From Actinobacteria bacterium UBA912 (GTDB lineage: Bacteria > Actinomycetota > Coriobacteriia > Anaerosomatales > UBA912), in NCBI GenBank assembly GCA_002293965.1, contig DBEG01000096.1:1-7636 (forward strand): a DNA stretch of 7,636 nucleotides, in the 5' to 3' direction. Below the pieces are notes generated by a model. It had not been told where the DNA came from, made no database searches, and was given only the letters and a program-made list of their open reading frames with translations. Every line of letters starts with the position of its first letter. Position 1 is the stretch's first letter. Positions 1 to 6,799 of this stretch are shown here, one piece after another. The position numbers and the translations under genes were made by a program.

Positions 1-806
1 AGATCCTCGCTGGTTGCCGAGAGCGGCCACTGCTGAGCTGTCAGGCTCAACCCCTGGATGCGCTCCATCCCAGGAGCCCTGCCGTCTGAGTACGCATGGA
101 CAATCAGCTTGGCTCCGGATTTCAGGGCCTCATCTGTCACCGAGTCCATATCCCCAACGATCACATCGGGCTTGAATCCTGCCTCCAGAATCGCATCTGC
201 TCCCCCATCGACGCCGATGAGGACCGGCCTGAGCTCACGTATATAGGACTTCAGTGCGTTAAGGTCCTTCTTGTAGTCGTAGCCCCTGACTACAACCAAT
301 GCATGTCTGCCGCGAAAGTCGATGCCGGTTTCTGGAATGGCGATCGCTCCGGTCAGCAACTCCTTCTCGTTCTCAAGATAGTCCAGCGTGTTCCTGACGA
401 AGCTATCGAGTTGTTCGCCTATCACGCTGTCTGCTTCGATCATCGAGGATTCGATGGATTCAACCGTCAGCCACTGACCAGTGGCGATCAGCTCGCCACC
501 TAGGAACACATCGTGGCCGATGATATCGATGGTCGCCCCGTCCTGAATGCGATCGAAGACGGCAGGCCCGACGTGATCAAGGATGTGGACCCCGCCTCTC
601 GCCAAAAGAATGGGACCTGTGTTGGGATAGGCTCCCGATATGGAATGCGCAGCGTTGATGACACACTCCACCCCGACTCCGAGAAGCCCTTCGGCGCTTA
701 CTTTATCGATGTCCTGATGGTCGATGATGGCGATGTCATCGGCGCTCAAGCGCTTGACGAGATCCTTCGTGCGACTATCGATCCTAGCGGTTCCCGACAA
801 GCGCAT
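1..806 (-). CDS. steA: SteA-like protein (COG4825 type, thiamine-pyrophosphokinase-like domain), 3' end missing
   Basis: This open frame gives 268 residues and runs off the left edge without a stop, so the C-terminus is missing; full-length SteA proteins are roughly 370-400 residues and usually end in a membrane segment not visible here. The N-terminus reads MRLSGTARIDSRTKDLVKRL, typical of the family. A stretch near residues 49-64 (VINAAHSISGAYPNTG) and RGYDYKKDL (174-182) also match family members I know. Residues 198-222 carry GVDGGAD, then PD and GDMDS, the signature of thiamine pyrophosphokinase-like folds. In Corynebacterium SteA works with SteB at the division septum and affects cell separation; a similar role here is inference. 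The ATG at 806 is chosen because GGAGGG (815-820) lies 8 nt upstream and conserved sequence starts at once. The gene overlaps the end of recN by 23 nt, which suggests coupled translation. Family assignment is good; exact function is uncertain. Confidence 0.82.
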   Translation of the reverse strand, partial: MRLSGTARIDSRTKDLVKRLSADDIAIIDHQDIDKVSAEGLLGVGVECVINAAHSISGAYPNTGPILLARGGVHILDHVGPAVFDRIQDGATIDIIGHDVFLGGELIATGQWLTVESIESSMIEADSVIGEQLDSFVRNTLDYLENEKELLTGAIAIPETGIDFRGRHALVVVRGYDYKKDLNALKSYIRELRPVLIGVDGGADAILEAGFKPDVIVGDMDSVTDEALKSGAKLIVHAYSDGRAPGMERIQGLSLTAQQWPLSATSED

Positions 807-2448
807 CCTTGCGACCCTCCATCCTGGAACGCTCTGCACTAGCGAGCAACTCGCTCGCGTGCGCAAGGCCGGTCTCGCTGGAACCGCCCGAAAGCATCCG
901 CGCCACTTCGGCGATTCGGGCTTCGGCTGCGACCTGATCGACCTGCGTGCGCACCCCATCGGAATCGACCGACTTGGTGACCACCAGATGGCGATCCGCG
1001 AATGCGGCCACTTGCGCCAGGTGTGTGACCACCAACACCTGATGTTTCCCGGCCAACAGGCTCAAACGCCGACCGATCGCAGTGGCAGTCGCACCGCCGA
1101 TGCCGGCATCAACCTCGTCAAAGACGAGAACTGGGACAGGATCCGCGCCGCTGAGCACACTTTTCAGAGCGAGCATGACGCGCGAGAGCTCGCCGCCGGA
1201 GGCGATCTTGGCGAAGGAGCAGTATGGCTGGTCTGGACCCGGCGCATAGGTGAATTCGACGCGATGCGGACCATCGTTGCTCCACGCATTGAGCTCAAGG
1301 GACTCGATTGCGACCTCGAATCGTGCCCCGTCCATGGACAGCTCAGCCACGGCGCCATGCAATGCATCTACGAAACCCCGGATCGCAGCGGATCTGATCG
1401 AGGCCAGAGTCTCGCCCGCAGCCTGATAATCGGTGAGAGCCGCCTCCACGCGCGAAGAAGCCCCTGCGATGCTGTGATCGGCATCTTCAAGCAGCGCAAG
1501 GCGCGCGATTGCATCAGCCCGACACTGCAAGACTTCTTCAATGGTGGCGCCGTACTTCTTCTTGAGCAGGGTCAGTGTGGCCAGTCGATCGTGCCCGAAC
1601 TCGAGCTGGTCGGTATCGTGCTCCAAGCCCTCGCCGTACTCACGCAACTCCCCTGCAATGTCGTCTAGCCCGCCGAGGAGAACCTCGAGACGCTCTCTGA
1701 AGACCTCCATCGCAGGATCGAGTGAAGCAACTCGGGAAAGCGCCACGAGCGCTCGGCTGGCGTCCTCCGATGCACCGTCCTCGTCCCTAAGGGACCCGAA
1801 TGCTTCGGCAGCGGCCTCGGTCAACCTGCCGCTGTGCTGCAAGATCGCCACGCGGGCTGCGATCTCCTCGTCCTCGCCTATCGAGGGGGCGACCGCATCG
1901 ATGTCTGCGATCAACGAAGTCAGTCTCTCGGCCTCACGCTGAAGATCCCCGATCGTCGCCTGAAGCTTCCCAAGCGCCTCAGTTGCCGCGAAGAACTCGC
2001 TACGGGCGGCCGTATACGCATCCCTGGCCGCCTTGGCAATCTCGCCGATGAAGCCGTCAAGATAGGAGACGTGGTTCGCAGGTCGCAGCAGCGACTGATG
2101 GTCGTGTTGGCCGTGAAGATCGACCAGAGGGGCCAGTCCTGTCGCTAACGCCGAAACCGACGACATCTCGCCGTCGAGAACACAGCGCGAGCGTCCATCG
2201 ACTCCTACCCTTCGCTTGACGAGAATCTCTCGGCCTTGATGTTCGAAGACGCCCTCGACCAGGGCTTCTGTGGTGCCTGCGCGCACCATACCCGAATCCG
2301 ACCGGCCACCTAGAAGCAGCTTGAGCGCTACCACGAGTGCGGTCTTTCCTGCGCCAGTCTCTCCAGAGATGACGTTCAAGCCCGGCTCGAACTCCAGCCA
2401 GGCCTCGTCAATCAACGCAAGATCGCGAACGTGCAACTCGCGAAGCAC
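784..2448 (-). CDS. recN: DNA repair protein RecN (SMC-like ATPase)
   Basis: RecN is a cytoplasmic SMC-like ATPase that gathers at DNA double-strand breaks and helps RecA-dependent repair. The 554-residue product matches the usual family length (about 550). Visible motifs, in order: Walker A GETGAGKT (29-36), Q-loop region LHGQHDHQSLL (111-121), a long helical, coiled-coil-like middle (about 135-370), ABC signature SGGELSR (417-423), Walker B VLVFDEVD (440-447) and the switch histidine in THLAQVAA (H476). The start is GTG at 2448, one base after the nadK stop, with AGGAGGT just upstream; the protein then begins MLRELHVRDLALID, as expected for RecN. In many bacteria recN is SOS-induced from its own promoter. 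Here nothing resembling a LexA box is visible before the gene, so expression probably follows the operon. The 3' end overlaps the steA-like gene. Identification is secure. Confidence 0.97.
   Translation of the reverse strand: MLRELHVRDLALIDEAWLEFEPGLNVISGETGAGKTALVVALKLLLGGRSDSGMVRAGTTEALVEGVFEHQGREILVKRRVGVDGRSRCVLDGEMSSVSALATGLAPLVDLHGQHDHQSLLRPANHVSYLDGFIGEIAKAARDAYTAARSEFFAATEALGKLQATIGDLQREAERLTSLIADIDAVAPSIGEDEEIAARVAILQHSGRLTEAAAEAFGSLRDEDGASEDASRALVALSRVASLDPAMEVFRERLEVLLGGLDDIAGELREYGEGLEHDTDQLEFGHDRLATLTLLKKKYGATIEEVLQCRADAIARLALLEDADHSIAGASSRVEAALTDYQAAGETLASIRSAAIRGFVDALHGAVAELSMDGARFEVAIESLELNAWSNDGPHRVEFTYAPGPDQPYCSFAKIASGGELSRVMLALKSVLSGADPVPVLVFDEVDAGIGGATATAIGRRLSLLAGKHQVLVVTHLAQVAAFADRHLVVTKSVDSDGVRTQVDQVAAEARIAEVARMLSGGSSETGLAHASELLASAERSRMEGRKDALVGNR
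815..820 (-). promoter_or_regulatory. Shine-Dalgarno sequence of the steA-like gene, inside recN
   Basis: On the minus strand this reads GGAGGG, 8 nt before the ATG at 806. It lies inside the recN coding sequence (the Met-Glu-Gly-Arg codons near the RecN C-terminus) and fixes the start of the overlapping downstream gene. Confidence 0.7.
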
Positions 2449-2449
2449 T

Positions 2450-3304
2450 CTACCTCCTCAGGAATTCGTCGCGCACGACTTCGAAGAAATCGCGTCCTTG
2501 CAACTTCAGGAGCAGGACCTCGTGAGGAGCGGGTCCTATCTCGACCTTATCGATGAGGCTTCTGCAGGGCATCATCGCGCCGTCAACGTACAGACAAGCG
2601 TCTCGCCTGGCAGGGTTAGGGAACCGCAACTCCACGTGATCGCTCATCGACAGCACCATCGCGCGTTGGACAAGGGTATGCGGAGCAACCGGGATCACGA
2701 TCTGACACTGCACATCAGGCGAAACGATCGGCCCTCCTGCGGAAAGCGCATACGCCGTCGAACCGGTCGAAGTCGCGATGATAACTCCGTCGCAGGTGAA
2801 AGTCGCCATGTTCATCCCGTTGATATCCAACGCGACCTCGATCACCCGCCCAGAGCCCGAGCGACCCACAAAGACCTCGTTGAGAGCCCGGTATCTGCCC
2901 CCGACCCGCCCATCCATCGTCACTTCGGCTTCAAGGGTGGTCCGTCGCTCCAGACGGCCTTCACCAGCCAACGCCGAAGCGACCACTTCGGTGAGGCGCT
3001 TCGCCGAAGCTCCGGTCATGAATCCCAGTCGACCGAGGTTGATCCCGAGTATCGGGACCTCGACATCGCCAAGGATATGCACGGCCTTCAGGATGGTGCC
3101 ATCGCCCCCCAATGCCACTGCGAGAATCGGCGAGCCGATCTCTGATGGCGACACACCGTACGACCCGACGCCCATCTCGGCAGCGTCATCGAGCGTCAGG
3201 ACCGGGTCAAAGCCGCCTTCATCAAGCCAAGCGATGAGCTCGGCAACCGCCGAGGAGCTCGCCTGCTTCGCTGTATTCGGAACCAGTAACACTCGCACCG
3301 GCAT
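2450..3304 (-). CDS. nadK: NAD kinase (ATP/polyphosphate-NAD kinase)
   Basis: NAD kinase phosphorylates NAD+ to NADP+ in the cytosol and is the only de novo route to NADP(H). The 284-residue product has the family hallmarks: GGDGT (66-70, nucleotide-binding and catalytic), NLGRLGFMT (89-97), the NE pair (142-143) and CDG followed by TGSTAYALSAGGP (171-192), which shapes the NAD site. Length is normal. The ATG at 3304 is preferred: AGGGG (3309-3313) is 4 nt away and the protein starts MPVRVLLVPN, a usual beginning. A second ATG directly upstream at 3307 would overlap the tlyA stop as ATGA but leaves only 1 nt to the AGGGG. A frame extension to 3397 is not supported because it would lie inside tlyA and adds no family sequence. 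The start codon shares one base with the tlyA stop (TGATG), indicating coupling. NADPH serves the MEP pathway fed by Dxs two genes upstream, a loose functional link. Confidence 0.96.
   Translation of the reverse strand: MPVRVLLVPNTAKQASSSAVAELIAWLDEGGFDPVLTLDDAAEMGVGSYGVSPSEIGSPILAVALGGDGTILKAVHILGDVEVPILGINLGRLGFMTGASAKRLTEVVASALAGEGRLERRTTLEAEVTMDGRVGGRYRALNEVFVGRSGSGRVIEVALDINGMNMATFTCDGVIIATSTGSTAYALSAGGPIVSPDVQCQIVIPVAPHTLVQRAMVLSMSDHVELRFPNPARRDACLYVDGAMMPCRSLIDKVEIGPAPHEVLLLKLQGRDFFEVVRDEFLRR
2452..2458 (-). promoter_or_regulatory. recN Shine-Dalgarno overlapping the nadK stop codon
   Basis: The minus strand reads AGGAGGT, a near-perfect anti-16S match. It is built from the two last sense codons of nadK (AGG AGG, Arg-Arg) plus the T of its TAG stop. 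Only 3 nt (aga) separate it from the recN GTG, shorter than the usual 5-9 nt. The layout favours a ribosome finishing nadK and restarting on recN. Confidence 0.75.
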
Positions 3305-4104
3305 CATGCCCCTAACGTCTTGTGTGCTTGAGCAACCGTGGCCTCGATATCGATGCCCGGATCGCTGCAAGGCCCCCTGCTCGAGGCCCACAACCAATAC
3401 TCAATGTTACCCTCTGGACCCTTGATAGGCGAACTGCAGATTCCGGCAACCCGTAAGCCAAGCTCGCAGACGTGATCGGCGACCTTGTGCAGGACCTCGG
3501 CGTGTAGTGCAGGATCTTTCACCACTCCCCTTTTTCCCACACGGCCCTTACCAACTTCGAACTGAGGTTTAACCAACGCCAAAACATCCGCCTCAGGGGC
3601 GAGCAGCGAGAACACAGGAGCGGCCACCAGCGTCAGGCTGATGAACGACACATCGATGACCGCAAGCTCGAAAGGCCCTCCCAAAACGGCCGGATCCACA
3701 TGCCGGATGTTCGTCCTCTCGAAGACGCTGACCCGCGGGTCGTTGCGCAGACTCCACGCAAGCTGGCCGTATCCGACGTCCACTGCCGCGACGCTCGCCG
3801 CACAACGCTGCAGCAAACAGTCGGTGAATCCCCCCGTCGATGCGCCGACATCGATCGCGCGGCACCCCGCGACATCCACGCCGAAAGCCTCGAGCGCACC
3901 TTTGAGCTTCACTCCACCGCGAGACACGAATTCCAATGCCGAAGAAACCTCCAGCGAAGCATCCTCGTCCACCTGGTGCCCCGGCTTGTGCACCACCACC
4001 GAATCGGCCTTCACCGTTCCGGCCAACACCGCCGCCTGGGCCTTCTCGCGAGACTCGCAAAGCCCGCGCTCAACGAGTGCGATATCGATCCGCTGACGCG
4101 CCAT
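3304..4104 (-). CDS. tlyA: TlyA-family rRNA 2'-O-methyltransferase (hemolysin A / YqxC family)
   Basis: TlyA proteins transfer a methyl group from SAM to ribose 2'-hydroxyls of rRNA (C1409 in 16S and/or C1920 in 23S, E. coli numbering); loss gives capreomycin resistance in mycobacteria. The 266-residue product has an N-terminal S4 RNA-binding domain (about 3-55, RIDIALVERGLCESREKA), the SRGGVKL junction (61-67) and an FtsJ/RrmJ-like Rossmann domain with SAM motif DVGASTGGFTD (85-95), DVSFISL (151-157) and LVKPQFE (177-183). The proposed catalytic tetrad Lys-Asp-Lys-Glu of M. tuberculosis TlyA (K69, D154, K182, E238) appears intact as K66, D151, K179 and E235, by motif matching at a constant offset of three. 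The ATG at 4104 is supported by GGAGA (4114-4118) 9 nt upstream and because the S4 domain begins at residue 4. That forces a 35-nt overlap with the dxs 3' end. Which rRNA is modified cannot be read from sequence alone. Confidence 0.94.
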   Translation of the reverse strand: MARQRIDIALVERGLCESREKAQAAVLAGTVKADSVVVHKPGHQVDEDASLEVSSALEFVSRGGVKLKGALEAFGVDVAGCRAIDVGASTGGFTDCLLQRCAASVAAVDVGYGQLAWSLRNDPRVSVFERTNIRHVDPAVLGGPFELAVIDVSFISLTLVAAPVFSLLAPEADVLALVKPQFEVGKGRVGKRGVVKDPALHAEVLHKVADHVCELGLRVAGICSSPIKGPEGNIEYWLWASSRGPCSDPGIDIEATVAQAHKTLGA

Positions 4105-6013
4105 CGTCCTGTCTCTCCATAGTGTCGACGCCTGGCATGCCGAGAAGTCGGCCGAGGACCGCGCCGCGCACGCCTTCGGGTGTAAGGCCGATCTCTTCTA
4201 GCAGCTTGTTCGTCGAGCCGTGAGTGACGAAACAATCCGGAATCGCCATCCTCAAGATAGGAACCTCGATCCCTAAGTCCGCTAGCGTCTCGAGCACCGC
4301 GGCCCCAAAGCCGCCAGCCCCGGTGTTCTCCTCGACCGTCACCACCAGCCTGTGACTCAAGGCTGCCTTGGAGATCGCGACGATATCGAGAGGCTTGAGC
4401 CACCTCATGTCCACGACAGTGGCTGAGACTCCGTCTGCTGCGAGCAGCTCAGCGGCCTCCTCGGCGGTCTGGGTCATCCTGCCGATCGCGAGTATCGCGA
4501 CATCGGTGCCCGCAACTATCAGCCTGGACTCGCCAGTGGACAGCTCGACCGGGGACGCCGGAATCGCCTCGCCGATGCCGAATCCGCGCGGGTATCTGAT
4601 CGCGACCGGTCCGTCGGCAGCAAGTGCCGTCCGAAGGGCATTGGTGAGTTCGGCCTCGTTGGAGGGCGCCAGGATCATCAGATTCGGGATCGATCGCAAG
4701 TATGTGAGATCGAACACGCCATGATGGGTGGGGCCGTCCTCGCCGACAAGCCCGGCGCGATCCACGCAGAAAGTCACTGGCAGGTTCTGCAGGGCGACGT
4801 CCATCATGAGCTGGTCGTAGGCGCGCTGCAGGAAGGTCGAGTAGATGGCGACCACGGGACGCAGGCCGCCCAGCGCAAGCCCTGCAGCAAGCGCGACCGC
4901 GTGCTGCTCGGCGATGCCGACATCGAAGAACCGCTCTGGGAATCGCTCTGCGAAAGCATCGAGACCTGTTCCGGCTGGCATGGCGGCCGTGATCGCGACG
5001 ATGCGCTCGTCCCGCTCAGCCTCCGCCACAAGCGATCTGCCGAACACCTCGGTGTACGAGAGCAGTCCGTTCTTCTTGGACGAGGTCTTCCCGGTAGCCA
5101 CCGTGAACGGGCCGACGCCGTGGAACTCGTCGGGCTTGTCCTCGGCATGCTCGTATCCCGCACCCTTGCGTGTGACGCAGTGGATGATGACAGGGCCTTC
5201 AACGACCTTGGCCCTCTCCATCGCCGAGGAGACCGCCTCGATGTTGTGGCCGTCGATCGGGCCGACGTACTTGAGTCCCAGTTCCTCGAAGAGCATCCCC
5301 GGGACTACAAGCTGCTTGAAGGACTCCTTCGCAGCCTCGCCAGCGGCGACCATGACCGCGCCGATGCGGGTCCGTGCCAGCGCCGATTCGACGTCGTCGC
5401 GCAGGCGATTGTAGCGCGGGTCGAGGCGGACCTTGGCTAGGTAGCTGGCGAGCGCGCCGACATTCTGCGCGATGGACATCTCGTTGTCGTTGAGTACTAT
5501 GACGAGTCGCGTCCCGATATGTCCGACGTGGTTCATCGCCTCGAAGGCCATGCCTCCCGTAAGCGAACCATCCCCGATGACCGCAACGACCGTCTCGTCC
5601 CTGCCAGTCGCATCGCGAGCAAGGGCGAGTCCGTGCGCGACGGACAACGAATCCGAGGCATGCCCGGTGTCGAAGACGTCGTACTCGCTTTCGGACCTCT
5701 TCGGAAAGCCGCAGAGCCCCCCGTACTGCCTCAAAGTGCCGAAGCGGTTCCTTCGGCCGGTAAGAAGCTTGTGGACATAGGATTGGTGTCCCACGTCCCA
5801 GATGATTTTGTCCTTGGGGCACTCCAGTGCCAGATGGAGGCCGATCGTGAGCTCGACAACACCCAGATTGGGCGCCAGATGGCCGCCGGTTTTGGCGACA
5901 GTGGCGATGAGCTCCTCACGGATCTCGGCCGACAGAGTCTGGAGTTGAGCTGCGGAAAGAGCGGCAAGCCCACAAGGCGACTCGATGGTGTCCAGTATAC
6001 GTTCAGTAGTCAA
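4070..6013 (-). CDS. dxs: 1-deoxy-D-xylulose-5-phosphate synthase
   Basis: Dxs condenses pyruvate and glyceraldehyde 3-phosphate, using thiamine diphosphate and Mg2+, to DXP. This is the first step of the MEP isoprenoid pathway and a precursor of thiamine and pyridoxal phosphate. With the TTG start at 6013 it is 647 residues, slightly longer than E. coli Dxs (620). Motifs in order: GGHLAPNLG (43-51, with the conserved active-site His45), cofactor motif GDGSLTG (147-153) closing at LNDNEMSI (174-181), transketolase-type glutamate in DVGIAEQHA (364-372, E369), DRAG (418-421) and GEDGPTHHG (424-432). Start choice: GGTGAGG (6022-6028) lies 8 nt before this TTG and the protein then begins MTTERILDTI, close to the usual Dxs N-terminus. 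A second TTG at 6034, with GGAGGG (6046-6051) 11 nt away, would add seven residues and overlap xseB; it cannot be excluded. The last dozen codons overlap tlyA and encode a polar, probably non-conserved tail. Identification is secure. Confidence 0.97.
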   Translation of the reverse strand: MTTERILDTIESPCGLAALSAAQLQTLSAEIREELIATVAKTGGHLAPNLGVVELTIGLHLALECPKDKIIWDVGHQSYVHKLLTGRRNRFGTLRQYGGLCGFPKRSESEYDVFDTGHASDSLSVAHGLALARDATGRDETVVAVIGDGSLTGGMAFEAMNHVGHIGTRLVIVLNDNEMSIAQNVGALASYLAKVRLDPRYNRLRDDVESALARTRIGAVMVAAGEAAKESFKQLVVPGMLFEELGLKYVGPIDGHNIEAVSSAMERAKVVEGPVIIHCVTRKGAGYEHAEDKPDEFHGVGPFTVATGKTSSKKNGLLSYTEVFGRSLVAEAERDERIVAITAAMPAGTGLDAFAERFPERFFDVGIAEQHAVALAAGLALGGLRPVVAIYSTFLQRAYDQLMMDVALQNLPVTFCVDRAGLVGEDGPTHHGVFDLTYLRSIPNLMILAPSNEAELTNALRTALAADGPVAIRYPRGFGIGEAIPASPVELSTGESRLIVAGTDVAILAIGRMTQTAEEAAELLAADGVSATVVDMRWLKPLDIVAISKAALSHRLVVTVEENTGAGGFGAAVLETLADLGIEVPILRMAIPDCFVTHGSTNKLLEEIGLTPEGVRGAVLGRLLGMPGVDTMERQDDGASADRYRTR

Positions 6014-6021
6014 CCGGGCAT

Positions 6022-6028
6022 CCTCACC
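6022..6028 (-). promoter_or_regulatory. Probable dxs Shine-Dalgarno, overlapping the xseB stop codon
   Basis: The minus strand reads GGTGAGG, whose TGA (6024-6026) is the xseB stop. It sits 8 nt before the TTG at 6013 and supports that start for dxs over the TTG at 6034. Terminating ribosomes would be placed on the site, a reinitiation-like layout. Confidence 0.5.
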
Positions 6029-6344
6029 GCTCAAGAGAGTCGGAACCCTCCACGCTCTCGCTGTGTGTCTTGCTCACGTCCTCGGTCTCGCCCTCGCTCG
6101 CGTTGCCGGCAGGCACTTCCCCTTCGCTCTCGCCCTCGACAGCGCTCCCGCCCTCGGCTGGATCCTCAAGGGCCTGCCTCAGGTCCGTCTGGTCGGAAAG
6201 CTCGGTGCAGATGTTGGCGAGTCGGATCCCCTCCTCGAGCAGGTCCAGGCTCTGCTCCAGCGAGACATCCTTCTTGCGAACCTGTGTGACGATCTCCTCG
6301 AGACGCTCGCGCGCCATCGTGAAGGAGTAGCGCTCATCGGACAT
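6024..6344 (-). CDS. xseB: Exodeoxyribonuclease VII small subunit with acidic C-terminal tail
   Basis: XseB is the small subunit that binds several copies to XseA in exonuclease VII, which degrades single-stranded DNA from both ends in repair. Residues 6-58 carry the family core: FTMARERLEEIVTQVRKKDV, then SLEQSLDLLEEGIRLANIC, two helices with the usual acidic pattern. The protein is 106 residues against 60-85 for most XseB. The extra part (60-106) is low complexity, rich in Glu, Ser and Gly, with 15 acidic residues and only two Lys/Arg (K92, R106), so probably disordered. The ATG at 6344 follows GGAGG (6352-6356) at 7 nt and overlaps the end of nusB by 11 nt. No xseA lies beside it in the window, so the catalytic subunit must be encoded elsewhere if the enzyme is functional. 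Assignment rests on the N-terminal core and on the nusB-dxs context. Confidence 0.9.
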   Translation of the reverse strand: MSDERYSFTMARERLEEIVTQVRKKDVSLEQSLDLLEEGIRLANICTELSDQTDLRQALEDPAEGGSAVEGESEGEVPAGNASEGETEDVSKTHSESVEGSDSLER

Positions 6345-6774
6345 CCTCGGGCCTCCAACCTTCCTTCATCCGCGAAGCTGAATCAGCCAACCTGCCGAGA
6401 ACCCCGTTGACGAACTTCGAGGAGTCCTCTCCCCCGTAAAGCTTGGCGAGCTCGACAGCCTCGTTGATCGATACCGACACCGGAACGTCATCCGCGTACA
6501 CTATCTCGTATGCAGCGATGCGCAGGATATTGCGGTCGACAAGCGGCATGCGTGCAACCGTCCAGTGCTCAGAGATGCGTCCCAGAAGGTCATCGATCCC
6601 GCTCTGGTGTTGCTCCACTCCTTCCGCAAGCACAAGGGCGAACGGGAGCAGCTCTCCCTCTTCGCGGCTGTACGAGCCATCGCGCATGATATGCTCCACG
6701 CCCTCACCAGTGATCTCTCGTTGGTAGAGGATGTGAAGCGCCTGCTTCCTGGCCTTGGATCGCTCTATCATCAT
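6334..6774 (-). CDS. nusB: Transcription antitermination factor NusB
   Basis: NusB binds boxA RNA together with NusE (ribosomal protein S10) and joins the antitermination complex that keeps RNA polymerase on rRNA operons. The 146-residue all-helical product has the family length. Recognisable segments are RKQALHILYQRE (9-20), the W-containing stretch into VDRNILRIAAYE (79-90) and the conserved INEAVELAKLYG (103-114) followed by SSKFVNGVLGRLA (118-130). Two ATG codons stand in tandem at 6774 and 6771; neither has a strong Shine-Dalgarno sequence, the best upstream purine run being GAGCGGG, so the first is kept. A 25-nt gap separates it from the Asp23-family gene upstream, and its end overlaps xseB. 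This nusB position behind accC and an Asp23 gene is the same as in Bacillota. Identification is secure. Confidence 0.96.
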   Translation of the reverse strand: MMIERSKARKQALHILYQREITGEGVEHIMRDGSYSREEGELLPFALVLAEGVEQHQSGIDDLLGRISEHWTVARMPLVDRNILRIAAYEIVYADDVPVSVSINEAVELAKLYGGEDSSKFVNGVLGRLADSASRMKEGWRPEDVR

Positions 6775-6799
6775 TCGGCATACACCCGCTCGATAAACC

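Noticed and set aside
340..347. GCGATCGC palindrome (HIP1-like), also seen at 6879-6886
   Set aside because: I noticed only two copies, both within coding sequence using ordinary codons; not enough for an iterated cyanobacterial-type repeat.
724..1668. Long plus-strand open frame (314 codons) antisense to recN
   Set aside because: It lies wholly opposite recN, which has clear Walker and signature motifs. Its translation shows no recognisable domain and has the composition of a reverse-frame shadow in GC-rich DNA.
2425..2440. Possible LexA/SOS box near the recN start (CGAAC followed by AACTCG)
   Set aside because: Only one half resembles GAAC-N4-GTTC; the second half does not match and the site is inside recN downstream of its start.
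2270..3145. Plus-strand open frame (291 codons) spanning recN and nadK
   Set aside because: Crosses two well-supported genes on the other strand, has no family motif and is rich in Arg, His and Ser as expected for an antisense shadow.
4721..5440. Plus-strand open frame (239 codons) inside dxs
   Set aside because: Entirely antisense to the core of dxs, with no motif and no plausible ribosome-binding site noticed.
5199..5822. Minus-strand open frame (207 codons) in another frame of dxs
   Set aside because: Out-of-frame shadow of dxs; the in-frame product keeps all Dxs motifs without interruption.
6060..6160. Short CTCG/CCTCG-rich repeat-like run
   Set aside because: It is the reverse strand of Glu/Gly/Ser codons of the acidic XseB tail, not a separate DNA repeat with defined units.
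5519..6289. Plus-strand open frame (256 codons) across dxs and xseB with an Arg/Ser/Pro-rich end
   Set aside because: The unusual composition is explained by reading the acidic xseB tail codons in reverse; not a gene of its own.
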